Assembly: GCA_026929865.2 (NCBI GenBank)
Contig: CM049413.1
Location: 15,218,501-15,282,500 of the forward strand
Origin: Hyperoplus lanceolatus
Taxonomy: Eukaryota > Chordata > Actinopteri > Uranoscopiformes > Ammodytidae
Direction: 5' to 3'
Length of the DNA: 64,000 nucleotides
Positions 1-12,529 of this stretch are shown piece after piece (position 1 is the stretch's first letter; each line of letters begins with the position of its first letter). The translations under genes were made by a program, and so were the position numbers. The notes beneath the pieces were generated by a model, which saw nothing but the letters and a program-made list of their open reading frames with translations, had not been told where the DNA came from and searched no databases.

Positions 1-45
1 CCTGATGAGGGTTTGTTTGTCCTTCATGGAAACATACACATGCAT

Positions 46-64
46 GCACACACACACACACACG

Positions 65-113
<49 letters not shown>

Positions 114-153
114 GCACGCACACACACACACACTCTCACACACACACACACAC
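46..153. repeat. (CA)n microsatellite
   Basis: This is a dinucleotide array of about 108 bp, mostly CA, with CG interruptions (cacgcacg) and one CTCT break near its right end. The open frames across it are His-Thr repeats produced by the microsatellite and are not genes. Confidence 0.97.
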
Positions 154-2063
154 CACTCCATCACCACTTCACCCATGACGGCGTATAGCCTCTAAATAGC
201 CCCCATGGCGCTGTACTGTCTGTTGCCATCATCAGCGGCTGTCACACTTAACTGGCAGTGCCACGTTCGTCATGGTGGGGCCTTTCTATCCTATATGTCC
301 AGTTGTGAGGGAAAGAATTTAATCTATAACAACCCCAAAAGCTATTCATGTAATAGTTGCTACTGTGCTACCTCATTGACTGATTTCAATCATTTTGTTT
401 GGGCATTTCCCTCAGACCAGGCATGACACAGCACCTATAATGTATGACACAGCTGGTGGGAATCCAAATTCTAGTCCTGGGATATTTAAGCAAAGCGTTC
501 TGGTTCTTGGCCTCAACTCCTCTAATTGAAGGGTAGTAAACCCTGTTACTTTAAAGTTACGCTATAGATCGGAAAAACATGTTTATGCGGTAAAACTGAA
601 GTTGGAAATAGTTGGTATTTCTGCGTCGATTTTTTCTGCATTTATCCCAAGACATTCTTTGTTGACCGGCGCAGTGGTTTAGACTTATCTAATCGGGGGC
701 TAAAGAAAGGGAGTGTGTCTAGTGGTGGAAAAAGGGGGCAGCCTCAGGGCAAGTTATCAGCCCCAGCAGGCTCCTAAGTTGTAGCGAGCCTGGTGGGCGT
801 CAATACGGTGCCAGTGGGCTCACTATACTTGATGAAAAGCAGACAGTCTGCAGCTGAAAGGTAGAGCACTGGTGGGATGAAGGGATGCAGAAGAAAAGAT
901 ATACAGTGTATTAGAGAGAGAAGAGTGCTGGTAAAGGATAAGAGCAATGGGTACAGTAGAAGGAAATATAAGAAGCGGTGTGATGATAAACAGTGTGCGA
1001 CTTAGGGAGTAAAGTGGAGTGGCGTGGATTTGGGAAAAGCTTACAGCAGGACACAGTAGATCTTTCATCCACCATGTGTGTCATGGCAAAACAGGAGAAA
1101 AGGATGGGTGTTCCATGGATTATCTTACTGCCTTAGAGACATCGTGACAGTTTACACACACATTTAACAGCAGTAGTCGTCGTCAAACACGTTTTTTTTT
1201 ATCTCTCATTTTGTTTGAACTCAAAAGGAAGAGGAACAGCTTGGGCTTTTGGAAATGTTGCATTGCAAATTCAGCGCAATTGTTTCCCTCATCACAATCC
1301 AGTTGCTGCTGCTCGAACAGAGACACAGGCAGCCACGCTTAATTGTCCAATTTGGCGATGCTTTGTGTGGAAACACTCTTAAGCCTATGATTGACTGTGT
1401 GTTTGTATCTTGATTCATTTGATTGAAGGTGCTGCATATTCTCTGAGAGAAGATGTGCAGAAGAACAAACCGTGTCTTTTGTCAACTTTGCTTTCTTCTT
1501 ATGTGAGAGTGCAGGCTGTGTATACACAAATAACTAATGCACACCATAGTGCATCTAAACAATGTAAACAAGTGAGATCAACCCTCACTTTCATTCTGAT
1601 GCTTATACAGTAAAGGTGGAGTCTGTGATTCTGGTGAATGCTTGTTGACAAAATCACTTTTTGTCAAAGTCAGTTTGTTTTCATCAGTACTCACACAGTA
1701 TGTACTGTACAGGTGGCGGATCGTGAGAAGATATTGATAGATTTTAATTTTTTTGTTAACAACAAGCATCTAGAATTGCTGACTCAACCTTTAAATACAT
1801 AATAAACTGTTGAGGAATGTATGAAAAACTCCAAAGGCCATGACTGTGGTCGGAGCTAAAACATGAGGTGTGTTGTATTTGCAGCAACAGTGTGACAGAG
1901 TGCAGGTGTATTTAGCCGGCTGCTGGCTATCAGGCGGAGAGGTGGTGCAGACACACAGCACTGACAGGAAGGCAGGGGCGACAAAGTGCTGTTGATAAGG
2001 AATGGAGACAGAGGTTCACATGAGGGACGGCTGGCTTTGAGCCTGTAAACACTCTTGACATAT

Positions 2064-2070
<7 letters not shown>
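154..2070. other. unique DNA, no gene recognised
   Basis: Non-repetitive sequence of mixed composition. The open frames are short (under 90 codons), overlap on both strands and show no domain signature I recognise. No terminal inverted repeats or RNA genes were seen. Confidence 0.5.
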
Positions 2071-2103
<33 letters not shown>

Positions 2104-2107
2104 ACAC
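2071..2107. repeat. (CA)n microsatellite
   Basis: A short CA array with one TA interruption near its right end. Confidence 0.95.
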
Positions 2108-2364
2108 CTATAGTGTATACACCAAAACACATCTGATCACAAAATAATTGTGTCATACAATAAGGAGCAGTTACATTAATTACTTCTCAATGTAATAATG
2201 TCAAACTCAAGCACAATCTTTTCCTTTCTAACGATATCCAAAGTTTGGAAATTGTGTACGAGCAAGGAAGACATTTTGATTTTTCTGTGATGTGGTAACT
2301 CAGAATATCTTTAAACCCGATGTTTACACAAGTAGAAACAGTTAAAAACATAAATAAAAAATAA

Positions 2365-2365
<1 letters not shown>

Positions 2366-2399
<34 letters not shown>

Positions 2400-2409
2400 T
2401 GTGTGTGTG
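2366..2409. repeat. (GT)n microsatellite
   Basis: A GT array interrupted once by TTT. Confidence 0.95.
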
Positions 2410-3099
2410 ATCTCTTGGGAGACATCTGACTTATTTGAGAACAAGCTGTTAACATAAAAATGGGTTACCAGAGGAGAAGTACAACAGCGAAAGCCTCATT
2501 TTATGGTGTGAAATACAACTTCAGGGACACCGTGTTGGACGTGCAAACATTTTGCGAGTGGGAAACATCACTTGAGCATTTTTATTCTTCTTGGCATGCG
2601 GGAAGTTAACATTGCAATGTTTTGCTCCAGTGCAGACTAATTCTGTACATTTGTCACTCACACAACAGGCTCTCCATTCAGGTTATATCTAAACTGAGAC
2701 AACTGTTTTCAAAGGCGAAAGATTGACAGCAAAGTGATTCTTCAGAAACAAAAACTGACTGTGAAGGAAATATGATGTAAATTTTGAATCAAAACACCAC
2801 TCATTCAGAAAACAAAAGAGAGAGAGAGAGAGAGTACTGCCATGACTATAATCCTTCAAGCTTGAACCAGTTTGTGGAAAAAGGCTGTGGCCACCTGCCA
2901 AAGTCCTCAGTCTAGCCAAGGTGTTTTACAGACTAGTGAAGGATGTCTTTGGACCTGACATATGTCCAAAGTGAACAGAGCGACTCAGATGTCTTTCCAA
3001 TAGTGCAATATATGCAATACCTCCGATACTGTATGTGTTTGTGTACCAGTTAAGGGGAAGCCGAGACGGACAGAGCACGAGAAAGGGAAAAGGGCAGGA

Positions 3100-3135
<36 letters not shown>

Positions 3136-4342
3136 TGAGTGTGTGAGCATGTACTTTTGTGTATTCAACTATTTGGGAGGTGGCGTCTCCTGGCCTGACC
3201 CCCAGACAGACAGGGTGTGTACAGCTGTGCATTTTTATTCCCAGGGCGGCTGAGTCTGAGGCCTGCAGCTTGATCCGTCAGCTGCAGGCCTTTATTCCCA
3301 ACCTCTGAAATATACAGTGCAAACTCCACACACAGTGCAGACGCAATGACGGCTGGTGCCTTGAGGGGGCCGTTACAGTCAGACCATAATTCAAACTTCA
3401 ACTCTAAAACATAGCGAAACCAAACACATCCCACTTGAACCCACAGACGATTGGAAAAAAGTTCTTCCAAACTAGTTGATTTATTCATAAGTAGTTGTCG
3501 TAGCATTTAAAAACTATTATAACGTGCGAGTTATTGATTATTTATGGCAACTATGTGTTTGTAATATATTTATATATCAGTAGTTTTTTTAATTGGAGTA
3601 CAGCTAAGTACAGCTCTCATTCTTTAATGAACACAGGATCAGTCAGCTGAGGCACATAAATGTTTTTTCCATCAAGGAAAACAGTAAGTAAAAATACAGC
3701 TAAGCTAGAAGATTCAATGTAAATCTATATCTGTCTTTTAACAGAAGTTGGCAGAAAACGCCAGTGTCACACCATTCTAAAACAGCTTTCATGTGTGCAT
3801 TTCACCGGTGTGTACGCCCCGTTTATCAGTCTGTCCTTGTCTTTACAGTCACCCAGCCACTCTAACGCAACCGATGGCTGGCATATTAGTATCCTATATT
3901 AACAGTGTATACCATTGTTCAAACTGTTTATACTTTTCTACAATGACTTTTGATGTCAAGTGTGAAATGAGCTTCCATTCCTGCACTGTACTTATTCTGG
4001 CACTACACAGGAAGCATTCCTCTCCTATCATGGTCCATGCGATGCTGTGAAGGAGCCCAGCCCTGCCTGCTCTCCATCACGTACCCTGTCACAAGCCCAG
4101 TCGGCAGCTCCCAGCTCCTAATTTGCTGCTTGGAGTTAGCGAGTGAGTGGTGGTCTGGCTAGTGTTAAGCCCCGCCGAATGATAAGATCCAGGTCCTCTC
4201 CTCTTTAAGTCCTCGCTTTTCCACGTGAACCAATGAGCTCTTTTGTTTGAGGCGGATGAACAGGGATGACTGTTGGCAGACGCACACAGACATCCACGTA
4301 GACGGGTACGCTATAAGACACTCAGACTCAGATGTAGAGGAA
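2410..4342. other. unique DNA with small repeats
   Basis: The stretch holds a short (GA)n run at 2816-2834, an impure (GT)n array at 3102-3146 that grades into GAGT units, and a 12-bp-arm perfect inverted repeat (arms 3259-3270 and 3280-3291, 9-nt spacer). No gene was recognised. Confidence 0.6.
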
Positions 4343-4375
4343 ACACATACACACACGCACACACATGCACGCACA

Positions 4376-4409
<34 letters not shown>
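4343..4409. repeat. (CA)n microsatellite
   Basis: An impure CA array with CG and TG interruptions on the left and a pure run of about 30 bp on the right. Confidence 0.95.
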
Positions 4410-4411
<2 letters not shown>

Positions 4412-4761
4412 TACCAAACACAGGTCCAAAGATTCTATCTATCCATTGGCCCCACCACTTCCTCCAAGTGAAGCACAGAAGATGTATGACTTGTCTGCGG
4501 CTTGACGCCCGCTGTTGCGTATACCTCGACAATTCCTGGAGTGTGTAACAGATGATGTGTGTTTCGTGGCAGAGAGCACGCCCGGTATAGCTCATGGTGA
4601 CGGTCTGCAAGATGGTTACCCATATACAACATCAGGCAGACAGCCATGCAAAAGAAAAAACTAAACGTTTATTCCGGACTCCAACTGATCCTAAGTTAAC
4701 ATAAGGATAATGCTGCATACTGGGTCATACCTGTAGCTGCATTATTCAGGTTATGTGTTCT

Positions 4762-4762
<1 letters not shown>

Positions 4763-4840
<78 letters not shown>
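4763..4840. repeat. (CT)n microsatellite
   Basis: A pure run of about 39 CT units. It is the longest uninterrupted polypyrimidine tract of the CT type in the window, and such mirror-repeat tracts can adopt triplex (H-DNA) structures. Confidence 0.97.
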
Positions 4841-4845
<5 letters not shown>

Positions 4846-6427
4846 TGTCTGACATGTGAATTACTTAAATTTTACATTTCTTAATTCTGTTGTGATTGGA
4901 CACCAATTTACTTAAGAAAGGATCAGCGATCTTTTGATTTACTGAGAGCAATCAAAGTTGCAGAACAATTGGTAGATTCGAGCGTGTCCTGGCTGCAGCA
5001 AACACATTGGCTCAAACGAATAGATACCGTAGTCTCGTGAAATATATTGACTTCAAACTTACAGTTCACACGGGAGAGAGTTCAGCCAGGGAACCAATCA
5101 GCTGTATATATATATTCACTACATCTGAGCAAAGCGAGACAGGGAAAGGGAGAAAGTCGCCCGCGGCATCTACGCTGCTTGGTTAGCATCCACTGACTGC
5201 CTAATGTTATAGATCTGTTTTTGCTGGCTCTGAGTGACTGACAGCTGACCAACTTTGTCAGCAACCTTGCAAGATCTCGCCACCCCCACCTCTCTCACAG
5301 ACCCATATCAATGACCTTTCCTTTCAAACGGCAGACCAAAATATGGAGTGAAGGCTTCCTTTTATCAGGTGCCAGCCTCAGAGTATTTCCCTTTCAAAAG
5401 AGCATAATGTAGAAAGCATAACAGGTCAGGCTGCTCACTGCTCCCATGAATCATTCTCTGCAGAGAGGACCATCTTTCAACCCTCGTGTTGTTTCATTAC
5501 CGGCTGATGAAGTAGTCTAGCCCCGTGAAGTGGGGAATCTTGTTTGGCTTGGCCAAGCCTCCCTGACCTCTGAAAATTCATGAATACCATATGTAAAACT
5601 ATTTTCAAATGCTTTAAATCCACCTCAAGCTGTTATTTTTTGTGTCATATTCTCTTTTAACTGATGCGTAGAAGGGCAAAAATATTGTCAGCTATAGCCT
5701 TGTGAATTTTCGTATGATGAAGAGGGTGGTTGCACAGAAACCATTATTTGTTAAAGGGATACCTGTCTTATCACTGAATGAGAAAGCCAGCTTCTCAGAG
5801 GGATCTGTTTATTCGCTCTTCGGTTCCCCGTTCTGTCTGCCGGGGAAGTCGCAGCAGACGATCGGAGGTCAGCATTGTGTGCCTGGAAAATAGAGAGCTC
5901 AGTAAGCCTGCCTCAGAACGCTTCCAAATAACTCCATCACTGTCTGAGCGATTGTCTATCTGCCCACATACAGTACATCTGAGTATTCATCTCCGTCACT
6001 CCTGTCCCTTTTCCCTTGTCGCTGTAGGTCTCTGCCTATTGTGTTTTCTATGAGATGGATCTCTGCTTCCTGCTCTCTTCCACTGCTCTCTCTCTCCACT
6101 TTCCCCCGATCCAATCATGTCAATCCCTCTCAATAAGCATCCAGTGGTCCCTTATGATGCAACACTCCCAGGGTCTGTTTTCAAGTGTGTCTCAGCTTGC
6201 CTGAAAATCCCACGAATAGCCCTGATATTGCCTCAAAAATAAAAAGAGGCTACAAAAGCACCGATTGTGGTAATATCCACCATTCGAACGGGGCTCACAC
6301 ATTGCAGGGCTCTGCCAGAGAATTTATTTTAGTAATGAGATGGAGAGATGCCCTGCGCATATCACAGCTTGGGCTTTGATTCATGCCGCCGAATGAGGTG
6401 ATGCCGTAATTTGTACACGAGGGGAAG
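4841..6427. other. unique DNA; right part resembles conserved non-coding sequence
   Basis: No gene was recognised. The part at about 6190-6415 is free of simple repeats, has balanced composition and many AT-rich homeobox-like cores, and lies directly against a CA array. That texture is typical of vertebrate conserved non-coding elements, but conservation cannot be assessed from one sequence. Confidence 0.25.
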
Positions 6428-6454
6428 ACACACACACACATGCACGCATGCATG

Positions 6455-6516
<62 letters not shown>
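6428..6516. repeat. (CA)n microsatellite
   Basis: A CA array of about 89 bp with TG/CG interruptions in the left third and a pure run on the right. Confidence 0.96.
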
Positions 6517-6517
<1 letters not shown>

Positions 6518-7222
6518 CCATTTAGTGATGGGATCCAGCCCTGTTCGGTGGCACTCTCCCAGCCCATCTGGCTTCATTTACAATCCAGTTGGAGTCACAC
6601 ACGAACATTATACTTGGCTGTCTTGATTTTTATTGGTCAGCCTTGATTTATGACCATCAAAGTCCAAAATAATTGGCTGACACTGGATGTCTTTTATAAG
6701 TCGTGTTCAGGGGGCAAAGCTTCAGCGGCAAAAAATGCTGGAAAATGAGTGAAAACAGTAGGAATGCATGACGTGATGCTGCCTTGAGAAGGAGCAGCAG
6801 AGTCTCTGCAGCCATGCTTCCACTTGTGTATTTTTATAACAGGCGCCTCCTTGGCCAGTTATATATGGCCGTGCCAAGTACTTGTGTACACAGCGATGGC
6901 CAGGTCGTAACTTGTAGATGAAAAACATCTTCACCAGGATAGGTCCAGTGACAAGAGAAAACACAGATATTGCAGATATTGTTATTTTTCTTTTCATTTT
7001 AAAAAGATGATTTAACTGTTTTTGGGACAAATTTGTAGAAACAGTGTCTAGCTTCAAGTGACAGGAAGCTAACTTAAAGCTTCCCATCGATAAAGTTAAA
7101 GCTTATTAGCGTAGCTTGCTAACGTTGGCACTGATTACCAACATAATTTTACTTTTTTATCACGGAATTTTAACGCATGTTCATCACACGTTATACAAAT
7201 GACAAGTTCTTGCTGGCATTAA

Positions 7223-7223
<1 letters not shown>
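6517..7223. other. unique DNA, no gene recognised
   Basis: No coding or element signature is convincing. A minus-strand open frame of 121 codons (6722-7087) has no recognised motif. The words around 7110-7125 (tagcttgctaacgttggc) resemble fragments common in fish interspersed repeats. Confidence 0.4.

Positions 7224-7314
<91 letters not shown>
7224..7314. repeat. (ATCT)n tetranucleotide microsatellite
   Basis: About 22 uninterrupted ATCT units. Confidence 0.97.
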
Positions 7315-7458
7315 AAAATCTATGTATCTCTCAAAAAATCAATTTTTATTTAATCTCTTTTTTAAATCTCTTTAGGCAATAACCATGAGTCGGGAAGTGT
7401 ATCTTTAATTCCATATCCTCTGTAGTCAATCAAGTTAACACCCCATCACTGTGTCATT

Positions 7459-9087
7459 CAGAGGTGGAAAGAGTACAAAAATATTCTACTCAAGTAAAAG
7501 TATGATTACTTGGATGAAATTTTACTTAAGTAAAAGTAAAAGTACTGGTCTAAAAATCTACTAAAGTAAAAGTAAAAAAGTAGCTGATTTAAAATGTACT
7601 TAAAGTACAAGTTACTAGTTACTTTTTAACAGCGGGAGGGGGCAGGGGTCTCTTGTAGGGCATTATATATATAGACAAACTAGTTTTGTTTAATTAATAC
7701 AACACTTTTACAAATTAAAGTGCACAAATTAAACAAATCACGTCACCACACATGTATGGATGTATACTGTGTCATTATACTTTAGATAAGCAAATATGGA
7801 GCAAATAGTCTGTTAATGTGGGAATTTAACCGGTCTACAGACCTAAACAGACTGCAGCTGCAGTTCTAATAATGTAATTGTGTATAATTGATCTAAACCA
7901 TGGACATTGCAAGGTTAGGCTGCTCGATTTTGACAAATCATAATCATGATTGACATTTTGTAATCACAATAATTATAGACAATTATTCATTGATTTAAGA
8001 ACTGCAACATGCACTTATTTAACATTTGAAACCATGACTTTAAACATAGCCTTAGCCTATCCTAATTGAACTGAAAACAAGGAAAATACAAATAGCCTAA
8101 GAAAAACATATTTTTAATAATTAAATTAAATAAGTGTCAAATTCAAAATAAACCGTTGGAAATGTTGTTGATAGGGCACGTCTTTTGCTAGCAGGAATGA
8201 GAGGGCATATTTTATTTATATCTCATGGAGCTGGCTGGATAAGCAAATTGCATTGCAGGCTACAGTGTTCTTAATTGATGACTGTTGTGGTGACAAGAGT
8301 CAAGGAGCTTTAAACTTCCTGAGTTTTTATTCCGTTATTGCTTGGTCATAGACCACTAGGATTCAACTTAAAGTGAGTAAACTAATTGGTCGTGATGTTT
8401 TGAGGTGCAGCTGGGTCGCATATGCCTTTTTTCTCTCTCTCTCACGGTCGCGTATGTCATCTGACTCGCTTATCCGCGCGTAACATATCTTGCACATTAT
8501 TTTAGTCTATTAGTTTTACCTTTCTTCTCGACCAAAGGCTGCCTTTCTGCCGTCTTCTGGAAGTTTTTCAAAGCTCCCGGCAACACGCACCGTCTCCATC
8601 CTACTCTGCACTGTTAAACTGAAAGCTAAACTATCAGGTGAGGGAGGGGCCGATCGCACGGCTGGATGAAAGGTTTGCTGCATTTAAAAGCCATTTAAAA
8701 GGTACAATGATAGTTTAACTAGGATTATTTTGTTTTAATGATAAAGGGAAGCAATGTTTGTTGTTATCATGTAGTCGCAATGTGTTCTTTATATGTCCAT
8801 GGTTCTCTCCTCCTGTCGATCATTCACTGTGTTAGTTTCCGGTATTGTGCCGTAAAAATAAAAGCCCCCCGCGATATTTCTTTTCTTTTCTCTCCTTTCC
8901 CTAGCCTATCTATTTTTTTACTTAGTAACGCAGGTGATATAAAATGTAGCGAAGTACAATACTTCACAATAAACATACTCAAAGTAAAAGTAAAAGTATA
9001 GGTTTTAAAAATCACTTAAAAAATACACGAAAAAACTACTCAATTACAGGAACGCGAGTAAATGTAATTCGCTACTTTACACCCCTG
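7459..9087. mobile_element. non-autonomous hAT-type DNA transposon
   Basis: The ends are imperfect inverted repeats: the left begins CAGAGGTGGAAAGAGTA and the right ends ACTTTACACCCCTG. The element is flanked by a perfect 8-bp target duplication GTGTCATT at 7451-7458 and 9088-9095. An 8-bp duplication with CA...TG ends is the hAT signature. Both subterminal regions are rich in AAGTAAAAGTA-type words, which are facing copies of one motif. The 1,629-bp length contains no transposase frame, so it is non-autonomous. Assignment to superfamily is firm; the family name is not known to me. Confidence 0.88.
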
Positions 9088-11072
9088 GTGTCATTTTAGC
9101 TTGAAATATCCTCCAGCTGAAGTAATCTGTATCCATGAAGCCACTACAGGTATTGAAAAAACATATGCTCCTTAAACGTTAATACTATCTTGATTCATCA
9201 TGCTTGTTACTACTTCCTGCTATTGTTAATGGGACTATGAGTTGGTTGCCACAGTATGGTCACAGGCTGGCATATAACCAAAACAAGCATCTCAAAAAAA
9301 AATACAAGAGCAACAGATTCTGGCATGGATCCAGGCTGAATTACAGAATAGCCTACCTTACCTTTTATATACAGTATGTGCATATTTGCATTTGAAAGAT
9401 AAACTGATACGATCAGATGATGATAGATTCTAAATAACAGAGTTTGGGGTGAGAGCCAAGGCCTAACTCATTATGGGAATTGTATGAGTTAGTGCATTCT
9501 ACTATCAAAACAATTGTAATGAATAATGCAGAATTTGAGAGGGCCTGTTTTTCAGAGTTTATTTTATTTTAGTCAAGACTGCCTGGGCGGGATGAGTACT
9601 TTATCAATAGTTTTCTTCTCTATGTAATATCTGCAAAATATCCTTGAAAACTCTAACCAAATGAAAAGTTCCACTGGGTCTCATTCAGGAATGGCAGAGA
9701 AGCTTGAATGACAAGGATAAAAAAAAGGGTAAAAAAAGAAAGAATGTAATAAGCCAACAGAATGAGAAGCAGAGCTGAGCCAAGCAGACAGAGAGATTTT
9801 ATTTCTTCTGCCTCTATCGTTTTTTTCTTTTTTTTTTCGTTGAGTTTTTGGAAGGCAGCCTAAAAATGTGCCTGTCGCAGATGTTTGGACAGAAGGTGTT
9901 TGCATGCTGTTCATTTATACACTGCCATACGGGACACAGTATGACCACCACAATAACCAGTAAGTAACACTCTCCATGTGCACAACGCCTCGCCAACTTC
10001 TACCTTCTGTTTTTCGGAAGGGAATGCGTACCCCCGTGGATTGAGACGTACCTTGAAGCTTCTGACTTGCCCCACCAACACTGATAACGGCGCTGCGACG
10101 GTAATGGATTATTTGCATTTGGCAATTGGTTTCGGGGAAAGGGAAAAACAAACAATTTTCTTATCCAGGCTGAAAAACTGACTGTCTGCGCGTGGTGGAT
10201 GTGTGCACAGGTGTACACGTCTGTGCATGCCCAGATTGCTGTTGTCAAAAACTCCCACACATGCAAACTTCTTCTTCCTGACATGATGGTATCTTTGCTC
10301 TGCTATGCTCTATTGCAGAAAGCTACCCGGGCCATCTGTCATATTCTCCCCATGAAGGTGAACAGACTGTGTGCCTGAACCGCTTCCAAGTTTCTCATGC
10401 TACCACTCCCACTACATTGCAGGGGTACAGTATCACTTTCACCGCTTCTATGCTGCATATTCATCAGTTTGGTCATATTGTCAGAGCTCTAGCGTCAACA
10501 GTGCCGACTTCCACTCAAATGACCCCAAAATGTGTTCCTCTACTGCTGCATACTGATATACTGAAACAAGCCGTTAGGGTATGAGCTGAATATGTTGATT
10601 ATTCATAGTAATTAATGATATAGACAAGAATCAAAAATCTGTAACACGGTGCGGGTAGGCTACTTTATGAAAGATGCAGTATGGAAGGTGACAATGCCTC
10701 TGCATGCGAATTAAAGGCAGCCCATGTGTCCGCCTCACGGAAACCATTTGTCATGTGTTTATTTCGAGTCGTCACTGTCATCACGTGTGAGGACAACACT
10801 TCTGTTCATTAAAAGCATTTCACCAGCACAGCCGAGACGAGGCTGACTGACGCAGCTCCAAACATATGCTGTTCATTTTTATCCTTAAGCCATCGTTTCC
10901 TGCTTGAAATCTGGAGTTATTTATCAGAGAGAGAGAGAGAGAGAGAGATACGCTTTGGTCATGGATGTGGCATTTAGCCCATATGGTCTCACACAAAAGC
11001 TGCGTGTGGGTTCAACAATTCCATGCATAAACTAGCATCATGCAGAGGTTGCGACTTTTGCTAACAAACATT
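9088..11072. other. unique DNA, no gene recognised
   Basis: It contains a short (GA)n run at 10927-10949, A/T homopolymers near 9720 and 9825, and a region of overlapping open frames at about 9915-10284 on both strands without recognisable domains. Confidence 0.45.
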
Positions 11073-11576
11073 GGCCGCGTTTCCCAGAATCCCAAAGAGC
11101 CTCTTTGGGCAGAGTTCTTCTTTGGAGCGCACTTAAGAACGCTGTGAAAGAAGAATGCGTTTCCCAGATTCCTTCTTAGCGAAAGTAGTACTTTCACTAA
11201 GATGGAACTGAAAGACGGAGCTGACCCACTCTTTCAACCTTTCTTAGCGACCAAATCGTCAGTGATCATGCCGCGTCAGGGAAATTTATTTCCTCCACTT
11301 TTCGAAATAATAAAACAATGCTCAATCGGACCACTGGCGCAAGAAACATAGACTAATAGTAGAGAAAAAAAATGTTTTAATGAATCAGACGTTTACGTTT
11401 TCCACACACATGTGAGTTTATAGTACTACTACACATACAAAAAAATCATCAACAACCCTTCAACAACAGCATTTCACAGATATCAAAGAAACAGATTTAA
11501 TTGAACTCAGCTGAACCTCATTCAGAGCGGCTCCACCTGCTAAAGGCGTTGCCAAAGTCCGCGCGTGTGAGAAACC

Positions 11577-11790
11577 ATGGCTGCAATACAACACCTTCTC
11601 GCTGCGAACCAACAGCCTCGCCGTGCGCGAAGCCAGACGGTTTACATAAATGCATACGTGCGTCGGCACTTCTCCCCACTGGACGTGCTATCAGACCGGG
11701 CCGTCCAGGCAAAGTACCGGCTGCCCCGTGCGGAGATCCAACGGCTGATCTCTCTGGTGTCTCCACACATCCAGAGCAACCCGCTGCAAT
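11577..11790 (+). pseudogene. Harbinger transposase, N-terminal remnant
   Basis: The ATG is at 11577. The first ~65 residues contain a stretch around DRAVQAKYRLPRAEIQRL that resembles the conserved N-terminal helical region of HARBI1-like transposases, where a basic RFP-like motif is followed by L-rich helices. After about 11790 the frame runs into Pro/Thr-rich sequence with no DDE catalytic domain, so the catalytic two thirds are deleted. An AATAAATAAA polyadenylation-type signal follows at about 11916. It is convergent with the Myb-like gene, an arrangement seen in Harbinger elements. No catalytic function is possible. Confidence 0.7.
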
Positions 11791-12208
11791 TTTGCCTTCA
11801 GCCCGGTCCAACAACCCGCAGCCCCTACCTCTTCACCACCAGTCACCAAGCACTAAACCATAAACCCACAACCACCACACATCACCCATATCAACTCTCA
11901 GGCCTGAAGGCTGGAATAAATAAACAGAACCAGCAGATGTAGGCTACATGTAACGTCCTGCACACTATGATTATTGCTGCACTGTCCGGTGCTTTACCTG
12001 AAAGTCTGGCACTGGAATGCTGTTGCTGTTGCACAATACGCACACGTCATTAACCTACGCTTAGATACATTACAAATTGCCTGGGACTTTTTGTTGCTAG
12101 GTTTGACACCCTCATTTCAATGCAAAATGATCCACACAATACATGGTTGAAAAGAAACCAAAATAGTTTATTGAAACCATATGGGGGAGGGGTTACTCCG
12201 CGCTGTCT

Positions 12209-12529
12209 TTACTGCGTCTGCATCACCTGCAACGAAGGGAGATTGATTAGTGAAACCTTCTCACTCTTCCTTTTTGTTTGGTTCTGGAACTCCTGCCACT
12301 TCTTCCTCACAGCACGCCTGTCACGCAGGCCACATGGGCTGGAGGGGGACATATTTTCGGCTATGGCCTGCCTAACACGGTTCTTCACCGTGATGTTCTT
12401 TTTGCCCCTTGTTCCCCCGAATAAAACTGCCCGGTGCTGCCAGACCTCGTCCACTAAGACGCCCAACTCCTCCGCGGTAAACGACGGTGCCCGCTTGTTT
12501 CTTTTGCTGCCGCTTTCTTCCATTCTCAC
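12209..12529 (-). CDS. Myb/SANT-like DNA-binding protein of Harbinger element
   Basis: This intact 106-codon frame is read from 12529 to 12209. A basic N-terminus precedes FTAEELGVLVDEVWQHRAVL, then a helix with KNRVRQAIAENM and a third helix with RRAVRKKWQEFQNQTKRK. This is the trihelical Myb/SANT-like layout (Myb_DNA-bind_5/NAIF1-like) found in the second protein of Harbinger transposons, which binds transposon ends and helps import the transposase. A minus-strand AATAAA signal lies downstream at about 12166-12171. A second in-frame Met lies two codons in. The protein is shorter than many relatives, and the N-terminal start is uncertain. The plus-strand frame over the same interval is its shadow. 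Confidence 0.75.
   Translation of the reverse strand: MRMEESGSKRNKRAPSFTAEELGVLVDEVWQHRAVLFGGTRGKKNITVKNRVRQAIAENMSPSSPCGLRDRRAVRKKWQEFQNQTKRKSEKVSLINLPSLQVMQTQ

Noticed and set aside
662-690. GACCGGCGCAGTGGTTTA as a possible tRNA-SINE head
   Set aside because: There is no B-box partner, poly-A or simple-repeat tail, or target duplication nearby.
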